A DNA stretch of 64,000 nt, taken from contig CAVPDC010000013.1 in NCBI GenBank assembly GCA_963702595.1, forward strand, positions 310,001-374,000. The letters are read 5' to 3'. Positions 1-8,305 of the stretch are shown here, piece by piece. The first letter of the stretch is position 1; every line of letters starts with the position of its first letter. Source of the DNA: JALORV01 sp963702595. GTDB taxonomy: Bacteria > Pseudomonadota > Gammaproteobacteria > Burkholderiales > Burkholderiaceae_F. The notes under the pieces were generated by a model. That model had not been told where the DNA came from and made no database searches. It saw nothing but the letters and a program-made list of their open reading frames with translations. A program made the position numbers and the translations under genes.

Positions 1-787
1 TGCAGCGGCGGCCGCGCTCTACGTCCTGAATCGCCGACAGGAGGCGCCCTCTCCACCGCCGCCGGTGGCCGCGGTCGCCGACGTGCCGGCGCCGGTCACC
101 CCACCCGTCAAGTATCCCGTCGAGTCGCTGCTAACCGACGCCACCGAGAAGCCGGCCCTGCCACCACTGTCCGACTCCGATGCGCAGGTGCGGGCCACGC
201 TGGTGGAGTGGCTCGGCAAGGATTCGGTGGCCAAATTCCTGCAACTCGACGACTTCGCGCGTCACGTCGTCGCGACCGCTGACAACCTCGGCCGATCGCA
301 CGCCGCACCCCGTTTATGGCCGATCAGTCCGATGCCTGAACGATTCGCGGTCCAGCAGGCCGGCGATGGGACAGAAGTCGCTTCGGGCAACGCGGAGCGC
401 TACTCGGCGTTCCTTGCGTTCGTCGAGGCGATCGACACGAAGCGCGCGCTGGCGCTGTACGTACGCTGGTATCCCTGGTTCCAGCAGGCCTACGAGGAGC
501 TGGGCTACCCCGGACGTTACTTCAACGACAGGCTGATCGAAGTCATCGACCTGATGATCGCGACGCCCATCCCTTCCAGGCCCGTCCAGTTGCGGCTGAC
601 GGAGGTCAAGGGACCGATTGCGTCCACGCATCCCTGGCTGCGGTACGAATTCGCGGATCCGTCCCTGGAGGCGCTGCCAGCGGGCCAGAAGATGATGCTC
701 CGGGTCGGTCCGGCGAATCAGCGCCGACTCAAGGCCAAGCTGTCGGAAGTACGCGCCATGCTGACCGAAGCGGCACCGCGCCGTTGA
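1..787 (+). CDS. DUF3014 domain protein (5' truncated by window)
   Basis: The reading frame is open from base 2 and ends with TGA at 785-787. The first visible residues (AAAALYVLNRR) look like the end of an N-terminal transmembrane helix, followed by a Pro/Ala/Val-rich linker and then the globular part. That part contains the blocks I associate with the DUF3014 family: FARHVVATADNL, the YSAFLAFVEAID region, YVRWYPWFQQAYEELGYP, YFNDRLIEVIDLM and a C-terminal PAGQKMMLRVGP. The function of the family is unknown. It is probably a single-pass inner-membrane protein with a periplasmic domain. A GTG at 65 could be called as a start, but the conserved upstream hydrophobic codons argue that the gene begins before the window. 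No partner gene is evident downstream. Confidence 0.8.
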   Translation, partial: AAAAALYVLNRRQEAPSPPPPVAAVADVPAPVTPPVKYPVESLLTDATEKPALPPLSDSDAQVRATLVEWLGKDSVAKFLQLDDFARHVVATADNLGRSHAAPRLWPISPMPERFAVQQAGDGTEVASGNAERYSAFLAFVEAIDTKRALALYVRWYPWFQQAYEELGYPGRYFNDRLIEVIDLMIATPIPSRPVQLRLTEVKGPIASTHPWLRYEFADPSLEALPAGQKMMLRVGPANQRRLKAKLSEVRAMLTEAAPRR

Positions 788-1068
788 ATCTCGCTCCTGT
801 CGAAGGCACGCTGGGAAGTCAGCCCACGCCGATCCTGGTCCTCAGGTCGGCGACCGCGGCGTTCATGCTTTCGCCTGAGGGCACGGCGTCGCGAGCCACA
901 AACATCCGATGAGCGCACCCGACGACTGCCTGCGCACTGACGCGGCCGAGTAGGCGGAAACTGCAGAGCGACCGGACGCTGAACATCGGCGCGATCCGTC
1001 TGGCTTGGTCAACCGTGCCCGCGGCCCCTGCCCGCCATTGATATGCTGCGCGCCGCCCTCGCTTCGCC

Positions 1069-2532
1069 ATGAACCTTCGCCTCCCACCGCTCATTCTGAT
1101 CTGCGCTGTCGCGTTCAGCGCCGGATGCCGTCCGCAGGCATCGACGCGGAGTGATGGCCTCGAACCCTGCCGCATCCAGGGCATCGAACGCGAAATCCTC
1201 TGCGGCAGGATTGCTGCGGCAGAGAATCCTGACCAGCCCTCGGGCCGTACGGTGGACGTGCACTTTGCCATGGTCCCGGCTGTCGCACGCAACGCACGCG
1301 AAGACCCGGTCTTCGTGCTGGCGGGCGGCCCGGGGCAGGCCGCTACGCGCGTCGCGGGCGCGGTGATGCCGATCTTCGCCGAGCTGAACGCACGCCGTGA
1401 CATCGTATTCATCGACCAGCGCGGCACCGGACGGTCGAATCCGCTGGAATGCCCGCAAGCGTCAACGACACTGGCCGCGACGCTCGATCCTTCGCAGCAA
1501 CTCGAGCAGGTGCACGATTGCCTACGTGGTCTCAAGGCCGACACGCGCCAGTACGCGACCTGGATCGCGGTGCGCGATTTCGACGCGGTCCGGCGCAAGC
1601 TCGGCGCGGAGCAGATCAACCTGTGGGGTGCCTCCTATGGCACGCGCGCCGCACTCGAGTATCTGCGCCAGTTCCCGCGGCACGTGCGCACCGCCGTGCT
1701 CGACGGCGTAGCGCCGCCCGACATGGCGTTGCCCGCTGCGTTTGCCGTCGATGCCGACGCCGCGCTCGAGCGGCTCGTGCAGGTTTGCCAGGCGAGTAGC
1801 GACTGTCGTGCCCGCTATCCCGACTTCGCGGCACGCATCGGGCGTCTGCTGCAGCGGGCCGACACCGGATTCGAAGTCACGGTCCCGCACCCGCTCAGCG
1901 GCGGAGCACAGGTGCTGCGTATCGACCGGCGCCTGCTGGGCTCGCTGCTGCGCGTCCCGCTTTACGTGCCGTCGCTGGCTGCCGTGCTGCCGTTTGCCCT
2001 GGCCGAGGCGGGCGGTGGCGACTTCGCGGCGCTGGTTGCGTTATCCACGGCAGTCGGCACACGCATGACCGAGAACTTCGCGGTCGGAATGCACTTCGCG
2101 GTGATCTGCGCGGAAGACATGCCGCGCGTGACCGCCGCGCGCCGCGCCGAAGCCGCGGCGACACGCTTCGGCACCCACTTCGTGGACCTGTATGCCAGCG
2201 CCTGTCCCGGTGTGGCCACGCGGCCCGTTCCGGACGCCTTCTACGATCTCGGCCGAGTCGATGTTCCTGTCCTTCTGCTCTCCGGTGGGCTCGATCCGGC
2301 CACACCGCCGCGTCATGGTGCCACCGTCGCAGAAAGCCTGGGCCGCACGCGCCATGTCGTCGCGCCGAACCTCGGCCACGGCATCAGCGGCCAGTCCTGC
2401 GCGCCGCGCCTCATCACGCGCTTCATTCGCGATGGCGACTTTGGCGGCCTGGATTTCGCCTGCCTCGAGCAGCTGCCAGCCGCGCGATTTTTCGCACCAA
2501 TCGAATCCGATGCGCCACGAGGTGCGCGGTGA
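1069..2532 (+). CDS. Alpha/beta hydrolase, TAP-like exported peptidase, probable lipoprotein
   Basis: A 487-residue serine hydrolase of the tripeptidyl/prolyl aminopeptidase (TAP) type. The N-terminus is a signal peptide ending in FSAGC at residue 20; this is an imperfect lipobox, so lipidation is tentative. The oxyanion region is GGPGQ (86-90), followed by the conserved IDQRGTGRSNP. The nucleophile is Ser189 in GASYG, the likely acid Asp is in SGGLDPATPP, and the catalytic His is in NLGHGIS near the C-terminus, inside the TAP-like C-terminal domain. Expected substrates are N-terminal residues of peptides in the periplasm. The stop codon overlaps the GTG start of the downstream ABC ATPase by 4 bp, so the three genes form one operon. 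The peptidase may therefore act on something exported by that transporter (inference). Confidence 0.85.
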   Translation: MNLRLPPLILICAVAFSAGCRPQASTRSDGLEPCRIQGIEREILCGRIAAAENPDQPSGRTVDVHFAMVPAVARNAREDPVFVLAGGPGQAATRVAGAVMPIFAELNARRDIVFIDQRGTGRSNPLECPQASTTLAATLDPSQQLEQVHDCLRGLKADTRQYATWIAVRDFDAVRRKLGAEQINLWGASYGTRAALEYLRQFPRHVRTAVLDGVAPPDMALPAAFAVDADAALERLVQVCQASSDCRARYPDFAARIGRLLQRADTGFEVTVPHPLSGGAQVLRIDRRLLGSLLRVPLYVPSLAAVLPFALAEAGGGDFAALVALSTAVGTRMTENFAVGMHFAVICAEDMPRVTAARRAEAAATRFGTHFVDLYASACPGVATRPVPDAFYDLGRVDVPVLLLSGGLDPATPPRHGATVAESLGRTRHVVAPNLGHGISGQSCAPRLITRFIRDGDFGGLDFACLEQLPAARFFAPIESDAPRGAR

Positions 2533-3290
2533 TCGAAGTCCACAATCTGGCCAAGTCGTTCGCCGCGCGCGCTGAGGGGCGGCGCGCGCAGATCACCGCC
2601 GTGAGTGATGTCAGCTTTGATGCGCCCGATGGCACGATCACAGCCCTGCTCGGCCCCAACGGAGCAGGCAAGACAACGACCTTACGGATTGTCGGCACGC
2701 TGGTCGCGGCCGATGCAGGCCTAGCCAAGGTGGGTGGCATCGACACGCGCACCGAGCCGCGCGCCGTGCGCGCGCAGCTCGGCATGCTGTCGGACGCGCG
2801 CGGACTTTATGCCCGCCTCACCGCACGGGAGAACATCGCCTATTACGCCGACCTGCGCGAGGTACCGAAGCCGGAGTTCGAGCAGCGGCTTAAGGCACTG
2901 GCTGACCTGCTCGACATGGGCGCGCTGCTTGACCGCCGTACCGAAGGCTTCAGCACCGGCGAGCGCATGAAGGTCGCGCTGGCCCGCGCGCTGATCCACG
3001 ACCCGCAGCACCTGATGCTCGACGAGCCGACCAACGGGCTCGATGTGCTTTCGACGCGCGCCCTGCGCCGGCTCCTGGGCCACCTGCGGACGCAAGGTAA
3101 GTGCATCGTGCTCTCGTCCCACATCATGCAGGAGGTCGAACAGCTCGCGGACCGCCTGGTGATCGTGGCCCATGGCCGCAGCATCGCGCACGGGACCGCC
3201 GCCGAGATCCGGGAGAGGGCGGGAGCGCAGTCGCTGGAGGATGCATTCGTCGCGCTCGCGTATGACGCGGCCGAGGTAGCGGCGCGATGA
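2529..3290 (+). CDS. ABC transporter ATP-binding protein (NatA/CcmA type)
   Basis: The 253-residue nucleotide-binding subunit of an ABC-2 exporter. Walker A is GPNGAGKTT, the signature region is GFSTGERMKVALARAL, Walker B is HLMLDEPT followed by NGLD, and the switch His is in VLSSHIM. The signature has STGER where LSGGQ is usual, as in other NatA-like proteins. It starts with GTG overlapping the TGA of the hydrolase gene (GTGA), and its own stop overlaps the ATG of the permease gene (ATGA), so translation is probably coupled across all three. The protein is cytoplasmic and membrane-associated through the permease. The substrate is unknown; NatAB-type systems are usually annotated as sodium or drug exporters, and nothing here fixes the specificity. 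Confidence 0.88.
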   Translation: MIEVHNLAKSFAARAEGRRAQITAVSDVSFDAPDGTITALLGPNGAGKTTTLRIVGTLVAADAGLAKVGGIDTRTEPRAVRAQLGMLSDARGLYARLTARENIAYYADLREVPKPEFEQRLKALADLLDMGALLDRRTEGFSTGERMKVALARALIHDPQHLMLDEPTNGLDVLSTRALRRLLGHLRTQGKCIVLSSHIMQEVEQLADRLVIVAHGRSIAHGTAAEIRERAGAQSLEDAFVALAYDAAEVAAR

Positions 3291-4459
3291 ACGCTGCCTG
3301 GATCGTCTTTCGCAAGGAACTGGTCGACGCCCTGCGCGATCGCCGCACCTGGTTCGTCGTGCTCCTGAGCTCGCTGCTGGCAGGCCCGGTGTCACTGCTG
3401 CTGATCGCGAGTTTTGTTTCGAGTGCTGAGGAGAGCGCGGCCCGCCGCGAAGTCATCGTGGCCAATGCCGCCGCCGCGCCGGCACTGATGAACTTCCTGC
3501 AGCGCCAGGGCGCGACGATCACGGATGCACCTCCCGACTACCGCGAGCAATTGCGCTCCGGCCGGCTGCAGAACGCCGTCGTCGTCATCCCGCCGGACTT
3601 CGAGCAGCGCCACGCGAAGGGCGAGACCGTGCGCATCGAAGTGGTTCTCGATGAGACGGCGAGCCGCGCCCAGGCTGCGGTCCGCACGACCACGGCACTG
3701 CTGCGCGGCTACAGCCGGGAACTTGGCAGCCAACGCCTGCTGTCGCGCGGGGTCAGCCCGCAGGTACTGCAGCCGATCGAGATCGAGGAAGTCAATCTCG
3801 CTGGCAGCCGCGCCCGCGGCGCGCAACTGCTGTTCCTCGTGCCGTGGCTGGCGCTGGTCGGCGCGGTCGTCGGTGCGATCAGCGTTGCGATCGATGTCAC
3901 GGCCGGAGAGCGTGAGCGCGGCTCGCTGGAGCCCTTGCTGATGAACCCGGTGACGACCCGCTCGATCGTGCTCGGCAAGTGGGCGGTGGCTGCCACCTGT
4001 TCGGCCGCCGTGGTCGTGCTGACACTGGCGGGATTCACGGCCGCGATGCAATTCGTGCGCAGCGAGAACCTGGCGGCGCTGATGCAGTTCGGCGTGCCCG
4101 AAGTGGTGCTGTTCCTCGCTCTGCTGCTGCCATTTTCGGCCATGGTGGGCGCGCTCAACATGCTGGCCGCGACGTATGGGCGCAGCCACAAGGAGGCGCA
4201 GACGTACGCGAGCTACATCACGATGATCGTCAACTTCGTGCCGATCCTGCCGCTGTTCCTGACGATCCGCGACGCCCCCTGGCAACTGGCCGTCCCGGCG
4301 CTGGCGCAGCAGACGGTGCTGATGCGGGCGCTGCGCGGCGAATCGGTCGGACCAGCCGACATCCTGCTGCCGGGCGTGATTGCGCTGGCCCTGACCGCTG
4401 CTGCGCTACTGCTGCAGGCTCGCCTACTGCGCAACGAGCGCATCATTTTCTCGCGCTGA
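3287..4459 (+). CDS. ABC-2 type transporter permease (NatB type)
   Basis: A 390-residue membrane subunit that pairs with the preceding ATPase (4-bp overlap). The N-terminal FRKELVDALRDRRTW motif followed by a first transmembrane helix, then a large extracytoplasmic domain (about residues 40-170), then a cluster of five to six helices from about residue 180, is the typical NatB/ABC-2 layout. The cytoplasmic ERERGSLEPLLMNPV block in the first helical hairpin is the diagnostic motif of this family. The large periplasmic loop distinguishes it from plain multidrug ABC-2 permeases. Substrate unknown. The gene closes the operon; about 127 bp follow before the kinase gene. Confidence 0.87.
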   Translation: MNAAWIVFRKELVDALRDRRTWFVVLLSSLLAGPVSLLLIASFVSSAEESAARREVIVANAAAAPALMNFLQRQGATITDAPPDYREQLRSGRLQNAVVVIPPDFEQRHAKGETVRIEVVLDETASRAQAAVRTTTALLRGYSRELGSQRLLSRGVSPQVLQPIEIEEVNLAGSRARGAQLLFLVPWLALVGAVVGAISVAIDVTAGERERGSLEPLLMNPVTTRSIVLGKWAVAATCSAAVVVLTLAGFTAAMQFVRSENLAALMQFGVPEVVLFLALLLPFSAMVGALNMLAATYGRSHKEAQTYASYITMIVNFVPILPLFLTIRDAPWQLAVPALAQQTVLMRALRGESVGPADILLPGVIALALTAAALLLQARLLRNERIIFSR

Positions 4460-4568
4460 CCGGGCTTCGGGCTGGCGCGCGCCAGCGGCTTGCCGCCATG
4501 CGCCAGCAGTGCCGCGGGCCGTCATCGCAAGGTCAACACCATTTCCGGCGATTGGAGGGGTGTGCGGA

Positions 4569-4577
4569 TGCGATAAT
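4569..4577 (+). promoter_or_regulatory. Extended -10 promoter for the PEGA kinase gene
   Basis: TGCGATAAT fits the extended -10 pattern TGnTATAAT with one mismatch. It ends only 9 bases before the ATG at 4587, which predicts an mRNA with a leader of a few bases or none. No good -35 is visible, which is common with extended -10 promoters. The call is a pattern match only. Confidence 0.4.
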
Positions 4578-4586
4578 CCGTACCCG

Positions 4587-5996
4587 ATGTCAGAGCCGAT
4601 GACCGCCACCGAGCCCCAGCTCGCCACGGGCGATGCGCCCGTGCCGATGCCGAAGACGATCGGGCGCTTCACGATCCTGAACGAGATCGGGCGGGGTTCC
4701 TATGGCGTCGTGTGGGCGGCTCAGGATCCGGTCCTGGCACGCGAAGTCGCGATCAAGGTCATTCCGCTCGCGCGCGAGGCGCAGTTCCGAACGCAGATCG
4801 AGGCCAATTTCCTGCGCGAGGCGAAGTCGGCTGGCGGGATGAGCCATCCGAGCATCGTCACGATCTACGACGCCGGCAAGACCGATGCCTTCGCGTATAT
4901 CGCGATGGAGCGGCTGCACGGCCAGGATCTGCACGAATACCTGGCCGGCGGCAACCGCATGAGCCCGCGCCAGGCCGCCTCGATGATGATGCGGCTGGCA
5001 GACGCGATCCACTATGCCAACAAGCGTGGCCTGGTCCACCGCGACATCAAGCCTTCGAACATCTTTCTGTCGCGCGATCTCAAGCCCAAGCTGCTGGACT
5101 TCGGCACGGCGCTGGCCCCGGCGCCGCGCGATTCCCGCGATCCCGGCACGCGCCAGCTCGTCGGGACACCGAACTACATGTCGCCCGAGCAGGCCAAAGG
5201 CGAGCCGCTCGACGCGCGCAGCGACATCTTCTCGCTCGGCACGATCCTTTATGAACTGCTCGCCGGCCGGCGCGCCTTCGACGGCCGCACCATCGACGAG
5301 ACGCTCGACCAGGTGATTGCGGCGCGTCCGCGCGCGGTAGACAAGGTCCGCCCGGAGACGCCGGCGCCGCTGGTCGCGATCGTGCGCAAGGCAATGGAGC
5401 GCGACCCCGCGCAGCGATACCAGCGAGCCTCGGACTTCCGCAATGCCCTGGCCGACTTCGTCGAGGGCTCACGTGCGACCCTTGCCGAAGTATCGGTAGC
5501 GGCGCGGCCCGCCGAAGCGCCAGCCCCGAGCGCATGGTCACGCACTTCGGTCAAGGCGCTGATCGGCGGCGTCGTGGTCGTCGCTGCCGCTCTGATCATC
5601 TTCATCGCCTTGCAGACCCCTCCCGCGCCGCCGCCGGTCGCCATCGAGCCCGCCCCCATCACACCGGCACCTGCTCCCCCGTTGGCGGAGGAGCCGAAGG
5701 CCGAGGTGCCGGCCGTGGAGGAAGCGAAGCCCGCCGAGACAAAAGCGACTCGGCGGCGGTCCGAAACCGCCTCGACCGCGGTCCCGGTCCGCGACGGCGT
5801 CGTGCATCTGGCCGTGGCGCCTTGGGGCGAGGTCTACGTTAATGGTGCCGCGCGCGGCGTCTCACCACCGCTGACGCAATTGACCTTGCCCCCGGGACCG
5901 CACACGATCGAAGTTCGCAACGGGTCGGCGCCGCCGCTCGTCGTTCGCATCGAACTGCGCTCTGGCGAAACGATCTCGCTGCAGCACCGGTTTTAG
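4587..5996 (+). CDS. Membrane Ser/Thr protein kinase with C-terminal PEGA domain
   Basis: A 469-residue Hanks-type kinase. The glycine loop is GRGSYG (35-40), the ATP lysine K57 is in VAIKV, the catalytic loop is HRDIKPSN (D153, N158), the magnesium loop is DFG (171-173) and SPEQA stands for APE, so all catalytic residues are present. After the kinase domain come a linker, one transmembrane helix (about 325-345), a Pro/Ala/Glu-rich stalk and a C-terminal PEGA-like domain (PWGEVYVNGAARG...). The kinase is therefore cytosolic and the PEGA domain periplasmic. An in-frame GTG/ATG lies upstream (4509), but ATG 4587 fits the domain start and the -10 box. The next two genes, a pseudokinase and a TssQ-like lipoprotein, suggest an envelope-signalling unit, possibly linked to type VI secretion. 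Confidence 0.85.
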   Translation: MSEPMTATEPQLATGDAPVPMPKTIGRFTILNEIGRGSYGVVWAAQDPVLAREVAIKVIPLAREAQFRTQIEANFLREAKSAGGMSHPSIVTIYDAGKTDAFAYIAMERLHGQDLHEYLAGGNRMSPRQAASMMMRLADAIHYANKRGLVHRDIKPSNIFLSRDLKPKLLDFGTALAPAPRDSRDPGTRQLVGTPNYMSPEQAKGEPLDARSDIFSLGTILYELLAGRRAFDGRTIDETLDQVIAARPRAVDKVRPETPAPLVAIVRKAMERDPAQRYQRASDFRNALADFVEGSRATLAEVSVAARPAEAPAPSAWSRTSVKALIGGVVVVAAALIIFIALQTPPAPPPVAIEPAPITPAPAPPLAEEPKAEVPAVEEAKPAETKATRRRSETASTAVPVRDGVVHLAVAPWGEVYVNGAARGVSPPLTQLTLPPGPHTIEVRNGSAPPLVVRIELRSGETISLQHRF

Positions 5997-6179
5997 TCAT
6001 CTGGTCGCGGGCGGCGCTGGGGTGCCGTCATACGCGCGACCTTCGGCCCCCTTTTCATGCTTTTCCACGACTTGAGCCGCTTCCACTCATCCGCTAGCCT
6101 CAACAGGCCATAATTCGCGCTGCGGACTCGCGCTGGCCGGCGGCTGTCGCAGTTGGCCCGCCCGAGATCTGCGAAACCG

Positions 6180-7697
6180 ATGTCACACGCCGTCGCACCG
6201 AAGGCACCGACCCCCTCACCCAACGTCAAGCTGGTCGGTCGTTATTCCGTGCTGCGCGAACTGCGGCGCGATCGCTACACGACCGTCTACCTGGCGTTTG
6301 ACCCGGTGCTGAACCGCGAGTTGATCGTCAAGTCGGTGCAACTGCACCCCACTCAGGCGCAGGACCGCACGGCGCACGAGCGCATCGAGCAGGCGTTCAT
6401 GCGTCAAGCCCAGGCGGCGGGCCGGCTGCATCATCCGCACATCGTGACCGTGTTCGATGCAGGCCACGTCAATCGAATCGGCTATATCGCACTCGAGAAG
6501 GTCGATGGCAAGCTGCTCGACGATCTTCTGACGGAGGGCTACCGCCCGGGCTTCCTGCAGACGGCTGACATCGTCGCCCGCGTGGCCGACGCCGTCGAGT
6601 TCGCGCACGCGAAAGGCATACCGCACGGGCACCTGTCGCCATCTCGGATCTACCTGCAAGGCCCCGAGCGGCTGCCGAAGGTCATGGGTTTCGGCGGCTG
6701 GATCGACAGCGGCAGCACCGGCGACTTCGAACTGCACGGCACCGATCGACTGCTGCCGTATTTCGGCAACGAGTTGTCCGGTGAGGCACGGCGGAAGGAC
6801 GTGCGTGCACTAGGCGCGCTGCTCTTCCTGCTGCTGACGGGCTCACGGCCTGACGTCAAGGTCTTGCGAGTGCCGAACAAGGGCGCGGAAAGTCCTGTGC
6901 TGCAACTCAAGCCCAACGCCCCGCTGGCGCTCGCGGAGATCGCGGAACAGGCGCTGGAACTCGGCGGCACGCGTGTGTTCGCCACGGCCGGGCAGGTGCG
7001 TAACGCTCTGACAACGTTCCTGTGGGGCAATCGCGGGGACATGCCGCTGCCCAACTCCGCCACCATCACTGGCATGCCAGCGCGGTTAGCCGTCATGCCG
7101 AAGAAGCCGACCACCCTCACCGTGGCCACGCTGGCCGCCGTGCCTGCCCGCTCTAAACCCGCTCCGGCTCGCAGCACGTGGAGCACGCATGTCATCGCGG
7201 CCATGGTCGGTGTTGCGGCAATCATCGTTATCAGTGGCATTGCGCTGCGGCCTTCACCCGAATCGAGGCGAGCTCCCTCTCCGACGGCGCTTCCGAACGC
7301 AAGCAGCGCGTCCGTCAATGGGACTCGACTCACTCCCTCGCCCGTCGAGGTGAGCGGGAGCGCTAGCGACTTGTCGGCTGTACCGGTTGACCCCGCGTCG
7401 GCCGTCGCCAACGAGTCGAGCGCGCTTCCGCCCGAAGGTACGCCTGGTCCGCCGGCGCGTCGCAGCGCCGCATCAGCAGTGCCGGCCGCGCAGGGCGTTG
7501 TAGCGCTCGCGGTAGCACCGTGGGGGACGGTGTACGTCAATGGCGAGGCACGTGGCACGACACCGCCCCTCACACAGTTGACGTTGCCCGCCGGCCGCCA
7601 TCTGATCGAGATCCGCAACGGTGAGCGGGCTCCATATGTGACGCAGGTCGAGATCACTCCAGACCGGCCGCAACAGATCCGGCACCGCTTCCAATGA
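6180..7697 (+). CDS. PEGA-domain pseudokinase (inactive paralogue of the upstream kinase)
   Basis: A 505-residue protein with the same layout as its neighbour: kinase fold, transmembrane helix (about 338-358) and C-terminal PEGA domain. The PEGA ends of the two proteins are nearly collinear (PWGxVYVNGxARG, PPLTQLTLPxGxHxIEIRNG). The kinase core is degenerate: the glycine loop reads RRDRYT, HRD is HGH (149-151), the catalytic-loop lysine and asparagine are S153 and R156, and DFG is GFG (170-172). K51 remains. It should not catalyse phosphotransfer; a regulatory or scaffold role with the active paralogue is inferred. ATG 6180 is chosen over TTG 6153. Its stop overlaps the next gene by 4 bp. Confidence 0.82.
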   Translation: MSHAVAPKAPTPSPNVKLVGRYSVLRELRRDRYTTVYLAFDPVLNRELIVKSVQLHPTQAQDRTAHERIEQAFMRQAQAAGRLHHPHIVTVFDAGHVNRIGYIALEKVDGKLLDDLLTEGYRPGFLQTADIVARVADAVEFAHAKGIPHGHLSPSRIYLQGPERLPKVMGFGGWIDSGSTGDFELHGTDRLLPYFGNELSGEARRKDVRALGALLFLLLTGSRPDVKVLRVPNKGAESPVLQLKPNAPLALAEIAEQALELGGTRVFATAGQVRNALTTFLWGNRGDMPLPNSATITGMPARLAVMPKKPTTLTVATLAAVPARSKPAPARSTWSTHVIAAMVGVAAIIVISGIALRPSPESRRAPSPTALPNASSASVNGTRLTPSPVEVSGSASDLSAVPVDPASAVANESSALPPEGTPGPPARRSAASAVPAAQGVVALAVAPWGTVYVNGEARGTTPPLTQLTLPAGRHLIEIRNGERAPYVTQVEITPDRPQQIRHRFQ

Positions 7698-8155
7698 GTC
7701 TTCGACGACGCTCCGCTTGGTTGCAATGCGCTCCGCCATTCGCGGCGATCGCGCTGACTGGCTGCGCGATGTTCGGGCCGCCGCCGCCGCCACCGCCGCC
7801 ACCGCCAGCAACGATCAGCATCGCCCGGCTCTACGACCAACCCGCCGAACGGGCCTTCATCAATGGACTGCGCTACTACGAGGAAGGCCAGTACGAGCGC
7901 GCCGAAGTGCTGCTCAAGCGGGCGCTGGCGGATGGGCTGAAGGACCACAACGACGTAGCGGTGGCGCAGAAGCATCTCGCCTTCATCGCGTGCGCTTACA
8001 GTCGGCCGTCCGACTGCGAGCAGGCGTTCCGCGCCGCATTCGCGGCCGATCCGTCGTTCAGGCTCACCGACGCCGAGGTCGGGCATCCCATCTGGGGCCC
8101 CGTCTACAAGCAGGTTGCTCGCGAGCAAACGCCTAAGCCGTCGGCTGCGAAGTAA
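7694..8155 (+). CDS. TssQ-like outer-membrane lipoprotein with TPR-like repeat
   Basis: A 153-residue lipoprotein. The signal peptide ends in a good lipobox, LTGC (Cys24), and is followed by a run of ten prolines encoded by CCG/CCA repeats. Then comes an alpha-helical TPR-like segment (FINGLRYYEEGQYERAEVLLKRAL and a second helix pair with paired cysteines in ACAYSRPSDCEQAF). Size, proline run and helical repeat match what I know as the TssQ family of T6SS-associated lipoproteins; this rests on memory of family features and was not searched. It overlaps the pseudokinase gene by 4 bp, so it is translationally coupled to it. No T6SS structural gene is in this window. Confidence 0.6.
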   Translation: MSLRRRSAWLQCAPPFAAIALTGCAMFGPPPPPPPPPPATISIARLYDQPAERAFINGLRYYEEGQYERAEVLLKRALADGLKDHNDVAVAQKHLAFIACAYSRPSDCEQAFRAAFAADPSFRLTDAEVGHPIWGPVYKQVAREQTPKPSAAK

Positions 8156-8212
8156 TTCACGCGGGGAATCTGTCAGGCACTGACACTGAAGCACGACTCT
8201 TGCCTTTGGTCT

Positions 8213-8247
8213 GCGCGCCGCGGCCCGGCCGCCCGAAGGCGGCGCGC
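8213..8247. terminator. GC-rich hairpin between convergent genes
   Basis: GCGCGCCGC (8213-8221) pairs with GCGGCGCGC (8239-8247), a perfect 9-bp stem with a 17-nt loop that is itself GC-rich. It sits between the stop of the TssQ-like gene and the stop of the convergent AAA gene. There is no T-tract on either side, so it may be a repeat palindrome and not an intrinsic terminator. Confidence 0.4.
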
Positions 8248-8305
8248 CTAATCAGATCGCCGAGAGTGCTCATGAGATGGCGTGCCATCGCGTGCACGCG
8301 AGGCG

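Noticed and set aside
788..1068. Possible gene end on the minus strand (stop near 819, with a protein-like tail)
   Set aside because: The frame runs antisense through the hydrolase gene, has no ribosome-binding site or recognised domain, and could be a shadow or an unrecognisable relic. No promoter pair was convincing in this 281-bp gap.
2041..2049. TTATCCACG as a DnaA box
   Set aside because: One mismatch, single, and inside a coding region.
7782..7812. CCG repeat as a microsatellite or regulatory repeat
   Set aside because: It encodes the proline run of the TssQ-like lipoprotein.
6650..8194. 514-codon minus-strand open frame
   Set aside because: Antisense to the pseudokinase and TssQ-like genes, which have clear domain matches.
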